Counted from the first letter of the stretch, positions 15,996 to 26,535 are shown. The stretch is 64,000 nt of DNA from Crocosphaera sp. (GCF_030064895.1 NZ_JASJEB010000011.1:1-64000); one strand, 5' to 3'. The notes: generated from the sequence alone by a model not told the origin. Numbers and translations: made by a program.

Positions 15996-17561
15996 TTATG
16001 GGTTAATGTTAGGGGAAGGAATTTCTACTTGAGAAATACGAGTATTAACCACCGACGATTGCAAAATAGGGGTACTGGTGACAGAATTGTTAGCTAAAGT
16101 AAACAGAGGATTAGATAAAATACCTGCTAGAGTAGTAGCAATAACCGATAACACTAAGCCCACTTGTAAAGGACGCATTCCCTCTAAACTCCACTGAATC
16201 TCGGGATAGTTTTTCACAGCATCAGACATCTCATGGGGTTCTTTTACTACCATCATTTTCACCACACGTATGTAATAGTAAATAGAAACCACACTGGCCA
16301 CTAACGCCAGTATCACTAGGCCATAAAGTCCAGCTTGCCAACCGGCCCAGAACAGATAAATCTTACCAAAAAATCCGGCCAGAGGAGGAATACCCCCTAA
16401 AGATAGTAGACAAAGACTTAACCCTAAAGTTAAGAGAGGATCTTTTTGATAAAGTCCTGCATATTCACTAATTTGATCCGTTCCTGTGCGTAGGGAGAAC
16501 AAAATCACTCCACTAAAAGCCCCTAAATTCATGAACAGATACACCAATAAGTAAAACACCATGCTAGAGTATCCTGCATCGGTTCCGGCGGTTAAACCGA
16601 TCATCACAAACCCTGCTTGGCCAATGGAAGAATAAGCTAACATCCGTTTCATGCTAGTTTGGGTCAAGGCTACCACATTCCCCAAAACCATACTGAGAAT
16701 AGCTAAAGCAGTAAAAATTAAATGCCATTGATCCACAATGGAAGCAAAAGCAGTTACCAGTAAGCGAATAGCTAAGGCAAACCCGGCCGCTTTCGAGCCA
16801 ACGGAGAGAAAGGCAACTACCGGAGTTGGGGAACCCTCATAGACATCGGGAGTCCATTGGTGAAAAGGAACAGCAGAAATTTTAAAGGCAATACCTGCAA
16901 TAACAAATACTAAAGCGATGGCCAGTCCCAATGAAGAACTACTATCACTGAGGGAAATTTTTTCTGAGATGGCATTAAGGGTAGTTTCTCCCCCGGATAA
17001 GCCGTATAGTAAAGAACTACCGTAGAGGAAAATAGCTGAACTCGAAGCTCCGATCAACAGATATTTTAAGGCAGCTTCGTTAGAACGGGGATCACGCTTC
17101 ATGTATCCTGTCATCAGATAAGAAGAGATACTCAACATCTCCAAAGAGATGAAAATCATCACCAACTCATTGGCCCCAGAGAGGAACATTCCTCCCAAAG
17201 TAGCCGTTAACATGATGGCGATGAATTCCGCCAAGGATGTTCCCGTCTGTTCTACGTAGCGAATAGACATGAGAATGGTGACAACAGTTGATAAGGCGAT
17301 AATCCCACGAAAAACAATGCTTAAATTATCCCCATCAAACGCCCCGAGAAATCCCAAGGTATCAGGGCTATCCCAAGCCCGATAAAGGGCAAATACAGCG
17401 GTCAATAAACCTGCGATCGCGCCGTAGGGTAGCCACATTCTGGCATTACGACCCCCAATGAGATCGCCAATGAGAACCAGCATCAAGGTAATGATAACAA
17501 TTCCTTCTGGTAGAATTGTCACCGCATTTAGTTGACTGGCAATGTTACTAGAAAAGTCCAT
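15996..17561 (-). CDS. ndhB: NAD(P)H-quinone oxidoreductase subunit 2 (NDH-1 NdhB)
   Basis: 521 residues with about 14 membrane helices and the proton-pumping antiporter-like core ([53 protein letters not shown]). This is NdhB, a thylakoid membrane subunit of NDH-1 used in respiration, cyclic electron flow and CO2 uptake. Full family length is present. It stands alone on the minus strand with a small DUF5132-like gene about 100 bp upstream. Confidence 0.95.
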   Translation of the reverse strand: MDFSSNIASQLNAVTILPEGIVIITLMLVLIGDLIGGRNARMWLPYGAIAGLLTAVFALYRAWDSPDTLGFLGAFDGDNLSIVFRGIIALSTVVTILMSIRYVEQTGTSLAEFIAIMLTATLGGMFLSGANELVMIFISLEMLSISSYLMTGYMKRDPRSNEAALKYLLIGASSSAIFLYGSSLLYGLSGGETTLNAISEKISLSDSSSSLGLAIALVFVIAGIAFKISAVPFHQWTPDVYEGSPTPVVAFLSVGSKAAGFALAIRLLVTAFASIVDQWHLIFTALAILSMVLGNVVALTQTSMKRMLAYSSIGQAGFVMIGLTAGTDAGYSSMVFYLLVYLFMNLGAFSGVILFSLRTGTDQISEYAGLYQKDPLLTLGLSLCLLSLGGIPPLAGFFGKIYLFWAGWQAGLYGLVILALVASVVSIYYYIRVVKMMVVKEPHEMSDAVKNYPEIQWSLEGMRPLQVGLVLSVIATTLAGILSNPLFTLANNSVTSTPILQSSVVNTRISQVEIPSPNINP

Positions 17562-17660
17562 AGGTTAGTTAATAACAAAGTTTTGGCAAGACACCATTAG
17601 ATTAACAAAAATGTTGCAAGAAGTCCTATAATCCTAGGTTGGGGATCAATTTTTTAAGAA

Positions 17661-17954
17661 CTAATCTTGATTTACATTAGATACTTGGCCTACGGAGGTT
17701 GGGAGAGCGTTTTTTTCAGCTTGTTCTGCCAAGACTTCTGCTTTGGCTTCGGCGATAATATCTCCCATAACTTCCCCTGCTTCTGCTAAAGTTCCCTTAG
17801 TTTTTTGGTAAAGAATGACCCCTGTTTTTACTGTTGCTTTGGCCACAGGTTTGAGTAAGGGGATCACAATAGGGGTTAATACTAAAGCTCCTATTCCGAT
17901 AGCAAGGGTACGATTAGGATTTTCTTGATAAGCTTTTTTTAAGGTTTCTAACAT
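17661..17954 (-). CDS. DUF5132-like small membrane-associated protein
   Basis: 97 residues. One hydrophobic segment (ALVLTPIVIPLLKPVAK, about residues 23-40) is followed by an Ala/Glu-rich amphipathic helix (EAKAEVLAEQAEKNA). This resembles the cyanobacterial DUF5132 family. Function is unknown; the shape suggests a membrane-anchored or vesicle-associated helix. It shares its strand with ndhB but is separated by about 100 bp. Confidence 0.65.
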   Translation of the reverse strand: MLETLKKAYQENPNRTLAIGIGALVLTPIVIPLLKPVAKATVKTGVILYQKTKGTLAEAGEVMGDIIAEAKAEVLAEQAEKNALPTSVGQVSNVNQD

Positions 17955-18011
17955 CGATTTTTCCTCATGGATGGAGTATTTGAGTTTCTGTTTATTATTA
18001 TATGGTTAAGA

Positions 18012-18103
18012 CCTATAGTAATTGAGATGCTTAACAGCTTATCTAACTCCGAACTCCTAAAACTAGAAAACTGTTTACCTCACAAGTATGGGAACTACTA
18101 AAA
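18012..18103 (-). repeat. Fold-back element B, copy 1 (minus orientation)
   Basis: Read on the minus strand it begins TAGTAGTTCCCATACTTGTG, then carries AGTTTTCTAGTTTTAGGAGT and a GGAGTTC unit. The distal arm ending ATTACTATAGG differs from the copies at 31837 and 32722 but matches 303-333. It lies between two minus-strand genes. Confidence 0.75.
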
Positions 18104-18121
18104 TTACTTCCTTTTGATCAG

Positions 18122-18152
18122 AAAAAACACGCTTTTGTGAGGACGAAAAGCG
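18122..18152 (-). terminator. Intrinsic terminator after the RNA-binding protein gene
   Basis: CGCTTTT (18130-18136) pairs with AAAAGCG (18146-18152). On the minus strand the hairpin is followed by a T-run (six A on the plus strand, 18122-18127). It is well placed 45 bp after the stop codon. Confidence 0.65.
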
Positions 18153-18196
18153 CGAAGAATTAACTAAACTATAAATGCTTTTTAAGCAGTATGTTA

Positions 18197-18487
18197 CTAA
18201 GAAAAACTTCTCTGCTTATTAGGGAAACTACCACGGCCTGAGTTCTCGCGAGGTTTTGCTTTATTGACTCTCATCTGCCGTCCCATCCAGTCAGCCCCGT
18301 CTAGAACTTCGATCGCAGCCTCCTCTTGCTCATCGCTCTCCATTTCCACAAAACCAAAACCTCTGGGTCTTCCTGTTTCGCGATCTGTGGGTAAGGAAAC
18401 CCGTTTAACTGTACCATATTCGCCGAAAACTTCTGTTAAATCATCTGAGGTTACATCATACGATATGTTGCCTACATAAATTGTCAT
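18197..18487 (-). CDS. RRM-type RNA-binding protein (cyanobacterial Rbp)
   Basis: 96 residues with a single RNA-recognition motif: RNP2 is IYVGNI near the N-terminus and RNP1 is RGFGFVEM around residue 45. A short glycine/serine-rich tail (NSGRGSFPNKQ) follows. Cyanobacterial Rbp proteins are often cold-induced and bind mRNA; some help locate thylakoid-protein mRNAs. A GGAGAT ribosome site lies just before the ATG. The ~220-bp upstream region has no gene and may hold a long leader, as in cold-regulated rbp genes; that is inference. Confidence 0.9.
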   Translation of the reverse strand: MTIYVGNISYDVTSDDLTEVFGEYGTVKRVSLPTDRETGRPRGFGFVEMESDEQEEAAIEVLDGADWMGRQMRVNKAKPRENSGRGSFPNKQRSFS

Positions 18488-18706
18488 GGGATATCTCCAA
18501 AATAGATTAGAAGGTTAGGAGAGAATCAACTAAAATTTCGGAAGTACACCAGGCGATATAGACAGGAACGAACCAATTACTAATCATAACCAATGCTGAA
18601 ACCGAACTCGAAAAACTCTCAATCATTATATACCCTAACATAGCCTGGTCAGCTTGGGCAGTGTAAACCCCTATATTTTGTTACAAAATGAAATATTAAT
18701 ATTAAG

Positions 18707-21700
18707 TTAAGGATTTTTTTGTCCCATTAGAAAAGAACAACTCGATAATTTTTGCTGTTCGGGGGGATGGCTAATTAAATAATCTTTTAACCAGTGACAT
18801 CCTTGCTCTAATAGTAAACTTAAGCGGGCAAATTCTGATTCTAAGGGCCACATTTTTACTGTGCCATCTCTGGCTACTGTCAGGATAGTTTGATTATCGG
18901 GGCTAAATTTTACACTTTCCAGGGATTCTTGATGACCTTTCATCTTTGTATGTAGCTTTCCTTGTTGATCCCATAATCTTACTGTTCCATCTTGAGAGGC
19001 TGTGATAAAATACTCTCCATTGGAACTAAAACTCACACGAGAAATGGGGAATAAATCGCTTTCTAAGGTCTTGATTAATTCTCCTTTTGTATCCCACAAT
19101 TTGATTGTGCTATCTTCGGATACAGTTGCTAAATAGTGGTTATTTGGGCTAAAACTTAACCAGTTAACTGCTTTTTGATGTCCAGATAATGATTTTTGTA
19201 AGTTGCCTTTTAAGTCCCATGTTTTTACTGTTCTATCGGCGGATGCTGTGGCTATTTTTGCATCGTTTTCATTAAAAATAATATGGTTAATGGTATCTTC
19301 ATGAGCTTGAAATTTTTTAATTAATTGGTATGGCTGTTTTTGTAGATCCCATAATTCCACTTCTCCTGAGCGATTGGCTAAGGCTAGGGTTTGGCTATCA
19401 GAACTAAAATCAAGGCTATAAATTCGTACATTATTGTCCCTTAATTTTCCTACTAAATTTCCTTGCAAATCCCATATTTTTACCACCCCATTATTAGCAG
19501 TTGTTGCTATTATTTGACCATTAGGAGAGATACGAATGGCATTAATTCCACTCCCATGTGCCTCAAATTTAGCTAGTTTGTTTCCCTGTAAATTCCAAAC
19601 ATAAACTTGACCGATTTCATTGGCGAGTGCTAATAATTTACCATCCTTAGAAAAGTCGGCACTGGTAACATACGTATCTAAGGTATTAAAGCCATTATTA
19701 AGGGTTGCTTTGATAGCCCATAATTTAACTTTTCCATCACTTGAAGCAGTGGCTAATTCTGTGCTTTGATTATTCAAAGCTACATCATAAATAGGATCTT
19801 GATGTCCTTTTAAAACTGTTATTTCTTGTCCCTGGTTACTCCAGAGTTTAGCGGTTCCATCACTAGAACCACTGGCTATCCAGTTGCCATCTTGACTAAA
19901 GACAACACTATTGACTAATTGTTGATGACCATTCAAATTTAAGCTCAAATTTCCTTGTTTATCCCAAATTTTAATGCTTCCATCTCTAGCCCCTGCTGCA
20001 ATACGTTGACTATCGGGGCTAAAACTAATACTGAACAAAGGTGTTGCTTTTTCTTGTAAAGTTTTCCTTAAATTTCCTTGATTATCCCATAATTTTGCGG
20101 TTCCATCCCGTGAGGCCGTAGCAATGTGTTGACCATCGGGACTAAAAGCAACGTCATCCACCGATTTTGTATGACCTTTCAACACTATCAGAGTATTTCC
20201 TTGTTTATCCCAAATTCTAGCCGTATTATCCCGTGAGGTGGTGGCGAGACTTTGACCATCGGGACTAAAGGTAACGCTATAAACGGAGGCATCATGACCT
20301 TTAAGCAGGGCTAGTTGTTTTCCTTGTAAGTTCCAGATTCTAGCTGTGTTATCCTGTGCAGCAGTGGCTAGAGTTTGGCTATCGGGACTAAAGGCTACCC
20401 CATAAATATTGCCTTCATGGCCGGTTAAAACAGCTTTTTGTTGTCCTTGTTGGTTCCATAAACGAACGGTCCCATCACTGGAAGCTGTGGCTATCCATTG
20501 ACCATCGGGACTAAAGGTAACACTATTGACGGCATCTTGATGGCCAATTAATTTATTTTTTTCTTGGATACGATTAAGAATTTGTTCTAGGGCAGAAATG
20601 GGGCTAGTTGCAGGATAATCTTCTAAGAGTCTTTCATCTTTGACAATATTTTTTAATTGTTGATTAGCTTCTATTGCTGATATTAATCCATCTAATTGTT
20701 GAAATTCAAATTGTCGCCAAGCACTCTCACCCATTTGTTCCAATTGAGTTCCTATTTGGGCTTCTTTTTGTTTCTGAAATGCTATTCTAGCTTGGGTAAA
20801 GGCAATGGTTGCACCTACTAGAGACACACCTAAAATTGCTATTCCTAGGCGAATCATTCGTTGAGCTTTTTGGTTAGCTCTGGTCAAAATATCATTGGCT
20901 TGTTGTTGAGCTTTGAGATTAATTTCTGCTTGCCGTTTATCTAAGTTTTGACTCTCGGTTAAAAATCTATAATCAAGATCACTCAAACTTTTATCCACTG
21001 CCCAACTTAGAGCATCTTTGAGTGCTTTTCCCCTTAATAAGCGAGAATCATCTTCATAGTGAGAATTCATCCAACCTGTTAACATTTCAGAATAAGGTCT
21101 AATTTTTTCTAATTCCTTTTTAACCCATTCTTGATTAAAAACAGATTGATATATTTTATTATAAGCTACTAATTTACCATCTTTTTTAACTACTAAACCA
21201 GATAGTCTTAATTCTGTTTGTTCGGGACTTTCATCACTTTTCAAAAACCCTCTTTGCAAAATTTGTTGATACATTCCCAATAGTCTTCCTGCTTTTCTTT
21301 CCTGCCTAAAAATTCGCTCTCTAATGGTTTTTAGGTGAACAGGTTCGTCATGGGATTCCCAATTTTCAATAATAAATTCTCTGACAAGTTTATTGACCCA
21401 TTCTTTTTCTTGACCAGGACCAATAATCTTAGTTTGAGTTAATAGTAAATCACAAACTTTTTGGGTTAAAAAAGGTTGGCCTCCTGTCCAGTCTAAAATT
21501 GTCTTAAGAACCTCTTGGGGATTGTTCGTAATAGGCATTAAACCCCGGGCTAAGGGTTCCATTTCTTCTGGAGTAAAACCAGTTAATTCAATGGGAAAAC
21601 CGATATTAAAAGGGGTTTGGGTTTTATCTTTAATTAAATCTGTTGGGGTGGCAACTCCAAATAAAGAAAATACTAATCTGTCAAATTTTGGGTTTTCTGC

Positions 21701-22216
21701 TCTTTGATTATAAAAGAAACGAATTACGGAAAAAAAATCATCTAGAGAAAAATTTAAACTAAGAATCTTATCAATTTCATCGATAAAAATATAAACCTTT
21801 TCTCCCCGACAATGAACCAGTAAAACCTCTTCTAAAAATTCACTAAATTTTTGAATTCCTGATAATTCTTCTCGTTCTCTCAGCCAAACTTTTAAGTTAA
21901 CTTTGCCAATTAAATTAAAGCCTAAAAATAACTGTGTTATAATCCCGCTATACCATTGTTTTTGACTAATATCACTGCCTAAACTGGTAATATCCACAGA
22001 AGCACAACTCATTCCTTGTGCTTGTAGTTGGTGCATTGCACGCACTCTTAAACTTGATTTTCCCATTTGACGACAGTTAAAAACATAACAAAATTTACCT
22101 GCTGTTAACGCCTTTAATAGAGTTTTATCTGCTTGTCTTTCTACATAAGTGGGATGGTCAAAACCTAGACTTCCACCCACTTTATAGCTATAGGATTTTT
22201 CAATATTGGCAGTCAT
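18707..22216 (-). CDS. AAA-like ATPase with C-terminal WD40 propellers
   Basis: 1169 residues. The N-terminal AAA-like domain has CRQMGKSSLRVRA (P-loop) and VYIFIDEIDKIL (Walker B). A predicted membrane helix lies around residues 453-473 (LGIAILGVSLVGATIAF), then a coiled linker, then WD repeats from about residue 555. I count 14 units of the form FSPDGQxIATASxDGTVRLW, enough for two seven-bladed propellers. Such STAND-like cyanobacterial proteins are thought to be signalling or conflict sensors. The P-loop is intact. It is divergent from the membrane protein at 22371 with about 150 bp between. Confidence 0.85.
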   Translation of the reverse strand: MTANIEKSYSYKVGGSLGFDHPTYVERQADKTLLKALTAGKFCYVFNCRQMGKSSLRVRAMHQLQAQGMSCASVDITSLGSDISQKQWYSGIITQLFLGFNLIGKVNLKVWLREREELSGIQKFSEFLEEVLLVHCRGEKVYIFIDEIDKILSLNFSLDDFFSVIRFFYNQRAENPKFDRLVFSLFGVATPTDLIKDKTQTPFNIGFPIELTGFTPEEMEPLARGLMPITNNPQEVLKTILDWTGGQPFLTQKVCDLLLTQTKIIGPGQEKEWVNKLVREFIIENWESHDEPVHLKTIRERIFRQERKAGRLLGMYQQILQRGFLKSDESPEQTELRLSGLVVKKDGKLVAYNKIYQSVFNQEWVKKELEKIRPYSEMLTGWMNSHYEDDSRLLRGKALKDALSWAVDKSLSDLDYRFLTESQNLDKRQAEINLKAQQQANDILTRANQKAQRMIRLGIAILGVSLVGATIAFTQARIAFQKQKEAQIGTQLEQMGESAWRQFEFQQLDGLISAIEANQQLKNIVKDERLLEDYPATSPISALEQILNRIQEKNKLIGHQDAVNSVTFSPDGQWIATASSDGTVRLWNQQGQQKAVLTGHEGNIYGVAFSPDSQTLATAAQDNTARIWNLQGKQLALLKGHDASVYSVTFSPDGQSLATTSRDNTARIWDKQGNTLIVLKGHTKSVDDVAFSPDGQHIATASRDGTAKLWDNQGNLRKTLQEKATPLFSISFSPDSQRIAAGARDGSIKIWDKQGNLSLNLNGHQQLVNSVVFSQDGNWIASGSSDGTAKLWSNQGQEITVLKGHQDPIYDVALNNQSTELATASSDGKVKLWAIKATLNNGFNTLDTYVTSADFSKDGKLLALANEIGQVYVWNLQGNKLAKFEAHGSGINAIRISPNGQIIATTANNGVVKIWDLQGNLVGKLRDNNVRIYSLDFSSDSQTLALANRSGEVELWDLQKQPYQLIKKFQAHEDTINHIIFNENDAKIATASADRTVKTWDLKGNLQKSLSGHQKAVNWLSFSPNNHYLATVSEDSTIKLWDTKGELIKTLESDLFPISRVSFSSNGEYFITASQDGTVRLWDQQGKLHTKMKGHQESLESVKFSPDNQTILTVARDGTVKMWPLESEFARLSLLLEQGCHWLKDYLISHPPEQQKLSSCSFLMGQKNP

Positions 22217-22370
22217 TATTAATAATAATTAGTTGTCCGGTGTGAGAATTTTAAAAAATAGCTAATCTCTAATCCTAGTATAAGATATAAAAGTTTAGAC
22301 TTCCTAGACAAATAAGAAAGTTCCTTTATAATAAGTTTAGTAAAATTTTTACAGGTGGTGTGATTCTTCT

Positions 22371-23924
22371 ATGACAATAACAAAAGTGTCTTCGGTTTCT
22401 CAAAAACAATTTTTGCGTCCTCGTCTCTGGTTTGATAAAATCATGGCTTTGATAGTCTTAGCCAACTATACATTAGTAATTTTTGATTTAAGTTACGTTC
22501 CTTTACGAGATTTTTTAGTACAGGAGAGAATTACTTGGTCTATAAAAATTGGTACATTTGAAAGACAAATTAACCTATTACCTATACCTCCTCGTTTGTC
22601 AAACTTCATTACTCAGTATGATATTATCAAAGGGATTGAGCCTTATCGAGATACTGCTCAATATTTACGAAGAGTAGAAGATTTGAATGAAGCAGTTAAT
22701 CAACTTATCAGTCAACAAGCATTTGCAGATTCTGACTTAATAGAAACTGAAAAGTTACAACAGAATATTGAGACAATATTAGCTGATATTAGGCAAAGAA
22801 GTGTGGCAATGGTGGAACAAAATCCTTTTCAAATAGCCAATAAAACAGGGACATTAGAACGCATTAAAAATAAGATGCGAAGACACGTTTTTGATAACGA
22901 AGAAAGTTCTGCCAAAGAGTCTTTTAGGAAGTTTTGGAGTGCTGAAAATTTTCAACAAAATGGTTGGCGAAACGAGCTTAATTTTTTCGACCAAGAGATT
23001 GCTCCTTTAATTGCAACCAATTATTTTCGTCCTGTGGGAGAAAGTGGTGAACCTTTTGATAATTTTGGCTTAATTGATACCCCTTTCTTTATACTATTTT
23101 TAATGGAATTTTTAGCAAGAACATGGTTCATTAGTCGTCGTCATACAGGGGTTAGTTGGTTCGATGCTACCTTATGGCGTTGGTACGATATTTTCTTGCT
23201 TATCCCTATCTTTCGTTTCCTGAGAATTATTCCTTTAACTATTCGTTTAGACGAAGCAAACTTAATTGATTTTAAAGCAATTAAAAAACAAGCTAGTCAA
23301 GGATTTGTAGCTGGAATTGCTCAAGATATTACAGAAGTTGTTATCATTCAAGTTGTAGATCAAGTTCAAGGAACTATTAATAATGGAACCATTCGTGAAG
23401 TTCTAATTCAACAAAATACCACTCAATATATTGACATTAATGATGTCAACGAGACCTCGGAATTAGTGAAACTTATGGCCAACTTAATCATTAATAAAGT
23501 TCTTCCTGAAATTCGTCCCGAGGCCGAGCAATTTTTACGCTATAATGTGGAGAAAGCTTTAATTCAAACCCCTGCCTATCGAGGTTTAGAAAACCTGCCA
23601 GGGATTAAAACGATGCAAAGCCAACTAACAGAAAGATTAGTGTCTCAACTCTATCAAGGTTTATCCGTTGGACTGCAAGGACTATTAATAGAAGATGCAG
23701 AATTCGATCGACTATTAGAAAAGTTAGTCGAGAAGTTTAGTACATCTTTAGGCGACGAATTACAAGCAGAACAGAGTATCGAGCAAATCGAATCTTTACT
23801 CAATGATTTATTAGAAGAAATCAAAATTAACTATATTCAAAATCTCTCCCAAGAAAACATTGAGAATATTCTAGAACAAACTCGCTCTCTTCGCCAACAA
23901 ACACCAGTGACTCGCTATAAATAA
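22371..23924 (+). CDS. Conserved cyanobacterial membrane protein, channel-like segment
   Basis: 517 residues. An N-terminal hydrophobic helix (KIMALIVLANYTLVIFDLSY) is followed by a helical region, then two further helices at about 235-290. The segment FLLIPIFRFLRIIPLTIRL has Arg every third to fourth residue, as in voltage-sensor S4 helices. The C-terminal half is acidic and helical. No enzyme motif was found. It is widely distributed in cyanobacteria as an uncharacterised protein, to my knowledge. It converges with the gene at 23932, with 7 bp between stop codons. Confidence 0.6.
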   Translation: MTITKVSSVSQKQFLRPRLWFDKIMALIVLANYTLVIFDLSYVPLRDFLVQERITWSIKIGTFERQINLLPIPPRLSNFITQYDIIKGIEPYRDTAQYLRRVEDLNEAVNQLISQQAFADSDLIETEKLQQNIETILADIRQRSVAMVEQNPFQIANKTGTLERIKNKMRRHVFDNEESSAKESFRKFWSAENFQQNGWRNELNFFDQEIAPLIATNYFRPVGESGEPFDNFGLIDTPFFILFLMEFLARTWFISRRHTGVSWFDATLWRWYDIFLLIPIFRFLRIIPLTIRLDEANLIDFKAIKKQASQGFVAGIAQDITEVVIIQVVDQVQGTINNGTIREVLIQQNTTQYIDINDVNETSELVKLMANLIINKVLPEIRPEAEQFLRYNVEKALIQTPAYRGLENLPGIKTMQSQLTERLVSQLYQGLSVGLQGLLIEDAEFDRLLEKLVEKFSTSLGDELQAEQSIEQIESLLNDLLEEIKINYIQNLSQENIENILEQTRSLRQQTPVTRYK

Positions 23925-23931
23925 TTGAAGT

Positions 23932-24468
23932 TTAATGTAACTGGTAATAACCCAGTAATCCTAAAGCAAACCCACCTAAACATATAAGGATTAATAGCAA
24001 CATCACTAACCACTGAGCATACCCTAGTTTTTGTAACTCCAATTTAGCTAAAATAGCAGCAGAAAGTAACAAAAGAATGCGGGAAAAATATCCAATCCAA
24101 CGAATCATGACAACCGCAACAAAAGACCATAATAAAACTGCGACAATAGCTTTAGTATCTGATTTAAAGCTACTACCAAAAACAATAGTTATAATAGCAA
24201 CAGGAGCAGCCAAACTAGCGGTTATTAGTAAGACCACTCCTGCTGCTAGAACATGAAGTAGCAAGAAGATGGCATCTTCTCTTAAAACCCATCCCCAAGC
24301 TTCTCCTTGATTCGTGAACCAATGACTCCAGGTGATAGCAGAACTCCCTACATACCAACCAAAAGTACCATAAGTCACGATAACAATGGCTAAACACAAG
24401 AAGGGAAAACTAATCAACTTTCCCATCCCGTCTTTGTTATCAAGATAGCGTTCAGGTGAAAAACCCAT
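23932..24468 (-). CDS. Hypothetical membrane protein
   Basis: 178 residues with four or five hydrophobic helices (starting FPFLCLAIVIVTYGTFGWYV, ending LLGYYQLH). The short N-terminus MGFSPERYLDNKDGMGK is cytoplasmic in a positive-inside reading. No family is recognised. It lies 45 bp downstream of malQ on the same strand and may be cotranscribed. Confidence 0.6.
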   Translation of the reverse strand: MGFSPERYLDNKDGMGKLISFPFLCLAIVIVTYGTFGWYVGSSAITWSHWFTNQGEAWGWVLREDAIFLLLHVLAAGVVLLITASLAAPVAIITIVFGSSFKSDTKAIVAVLLWSFVAVVMIRWIGYFSRILLLLSAAILAKLELQKLGYAQWLVMLLLILICLGGFALGLLGYYQLH

Positions 24469-24513
24469 AAATAGACTTACCGTGTCTCTTTACTGCTATT
24501 CTATTCTAGACAT

Positions 24514-26022
24514 TTAAGAGCGAAGTCTTCCGTATAATTCGGTCATCTTATACAAATGTTCTGTTAATTTGGGGGTCAACATTTCCTGACGATATCGCCA
24601 CTCCCAGTTACCAGCAGCTAAACCTGGGGTATTCATACGACAATCACTTTCTGAACCTAAAATATCCTGTAAGGGGAACACTGCTTGATTCGCTACTGAA
24701 CCCATAGCGCAAGCAACTAAACCCCAATGTATCCCTTGAGGAGAAATACCCCCTAAATAATCTGTCACCTTAGTCCGTTGTTCAAAATTTCGGGCAGAAA
24801 ACCAGCCCAGGGTTGTATCATTGTCATGGGTTCCTGTATAAACCACACAATTGCGATTGTAATAATTGTAGGGTAAGAAAGGATTAGACTGATCCGAGTC
24901 AAAAGCGAACTGTAATATCTTCATCCCTGGAAACTGATACTTGTCCCGCAAAGCTTCTACTTCGGGGGTTATTACCCCTAAATCTTCAGCAACCACGGGT
25001 AAGGTTCCTAATGTGTCCTTGAGACGAGCAAAAAGGGCATCTCCAGGGGCTTGTAACCATTGGCCATTGATTGCAGTCTTTTCTCCTTTCGGAACCGCCC
25101 AGTAGCCTTCAAAACCTCGGAAATGGTCAACCCTGACCACGTCATAATATTCTAAAGTACCTTTAAACCTTTCAATCCACCAACTAAAACCAGTTTCTTG
25201 AAGTTTTTGCCAATTATAAACGGGATTACCCCATAATTGACCGGTCTCGCTGAAATAATCCGGGGGAACCCCTGCCATTAAGTTTACTTCTAAGGTTTCT
25301 GGGTCAACACAGAAAATATCAGCATGGGACCAAACATCTGCGCCATCGTAGGCTACATAGATGGGAATATCGCCAAAAATGCCAATATTTCTGTCGTTAG
25401 CGTATTGTTTTACCCGTTTCCACTCACGCACAAACTCAAACTGGAGAAACTTATGATAGAAAATTGCCTCTGCATACTTAGCGCGATAAGCGTCTAAAGC
25501 GTGGTTTTCCCTTGTAGCAATGTCTCGATCCCATTCAGACCATGCTTTTTCGGGGTTATCGTCATGGATAGCCATGAATAAGGCATAATCATCTAACCAG
25601 TAGGTATTAGCATGACAAAATTGCTCAAATTGTCCTCTTAGTTCGTGAAAATTGCCATTTTTAAAGGTATCACTCGCTTTTTTGAGTAAAGGAAACTTAT
25701 GCTTAATGACTAAATCATAATCGACTCGATCGTCCGGAAGAGTTGGATAAGTATCTAAGTCAGCTTGATTCAGTAACCCATCTCCACAGAGAATATCAGG
25801 ACTAATTAATAGAGGGTTGCCGGCAAAAGCAGAATAGGATAGGTAAGGAGAATTGCCAAATCCTGTTGGTCCCAAGGGTAATACTTGCCATAAATTTTGC
25901 CCACTAGCTGCTAAAAAGTCAATGAAGCGGTAGGAACTTTCACCTAAGTCACCAATACCAAAGCGACTGGGTAAAGAGGTTGGGTGCAACAAAATCCCAC
26001 TAGCTCTTTGATAAAATGTCAT
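24514..26022 (-). CDS. malQ: 4-alpha-glucanotransferase (GH77)
   Basis: 502 residues starting RASGILLHPTSLPSRFGIGD, the signature of MalQ/DPE1. The nucleophile Asp is in VVRVDHFRGFEGYW (~296), the acid Glu in VVAEDLGVI (~343), and the third Asp in TGTHDNDT (~393). The enzyme transfers glucan chains between maltooligosaccharides during glycogen breakdown in the cytoplasm. All catalytic residues are present. It acts in the same pathway as the pullulanase-type enzyme at 33193, though the two are not an operon. Confidence 0.95.
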   Translation of the reverse strand: MTFYQRASGILLHPTSLPSRFGIGDLGESSYRFIDFLAASGQNLWQVLPLGPTGFGNSPYLSYSAFAGNPLLISPDILCGDGLLNQADLDTYPTLPDDRVDYDLVIKHKFPLLKKASDTFKNGNFHELRGQFEQFCHANTYWLDDYALFMAIHDDNPEKAWSEWDRDIATRENHALDAYRAKYAEAIFYHKFLQFEFVREWKRVKQYANDRNIGIFGDIPIYVAYDGADVWSHADIFCVDPETLEVNLMAGVPPDYFSETGQLWGNPVYNWQKLQETGFSWWIERFKGTLEYYDVVRVDHFRGFEGYWAVPKGEKTAINGQWLQAPGDALFARLKDTLGTLPVVAEDLGVITPEVEALRDKYQFPGMKILQFAFDSDQSNPFLPYNYYNRNCVVYTGTHDNDTTLGWFSARNFEQRTKVTDYLGGISPQGIHWGLVACAMGSVANQAVFPLQDILGSESDCRMNTPGLAAGNWEWRYRQEMLTPKLTEHLYKMTELYGRLRS

Positions 26023-26142
26023 GAATATTTATGCCTTACGTGAGGTGTAACGATACTCTGCACACTGTATTATAGGGCATTGTTGAATGCTGAATAGTTG
26101 GGGGGTTGAGCCTTTGTAATACTTCTTAATAGAGAAAATTAG

Positions 26143-26535
26143 TTAAGGAACAGATTTTGCATGACATTGATGACATCGGCCAAAAAATTCTAATGTATGG
26201 TAGTAGACTTGGAAGTTATAAGTCTTCTCTAATCGCTCTTCTAAATTTTGGATAGGACACTCATTGATCGCGAAAGATTGACCACAACTAACACAATTTA
26301 TGTAGTGTTGATCGTGAGAAACTAAACTGTAAAGTGCCTCTCCACTGCTTAAAGTTCTTGATTTCACAATTCCTTGAGCTTTTAAGGCTTCCAAGCCACG
26401 GTAAACTGTTGCTAGTCCTAAAGGGTGATCTCTATTTTTGAGTTCTATATATAAGTCCTGGGCAGAAATAGCATCATTTAATGACTTTAGTACCCGAATA
26501 ATTTTTGTTTGGGAACGAGTATATTGAGCTTTCAT
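26143..26535 (-). CDS. zur: Fur-family regulator, Zur/FurB type
   Basis: 130 residues. An N-terminal winged helix (SAQDLYIELKNRDHPLGLAT, VYRGLEALKAQG) is followed by metal sites: HDQHYINC with CVSCG, and a C-terminal CHQCH pair giving the structural zinc site. Sequence and short length resemble cyanobacterial Zur (FurB), which represses zinc-uptake genes, more than FurA or PerR. The upstream 150 bp are AT-rich; I found no clear 7-1-7 Zur box. No zinc transporter lies next to it. Confidence 0.78.
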   Translation of the reverse strand: MKAQYTRSQTKIIRVLKSLNDAISAQDLYIELKNRDHPLGLATVYRGLEALKAQGIVKSRTLSSGEALYSLVSHDQHYINCVSCGQSFAINECPIQNLEERLEKTYNFQVYYHTLEFFGRCHQCHAKSVP

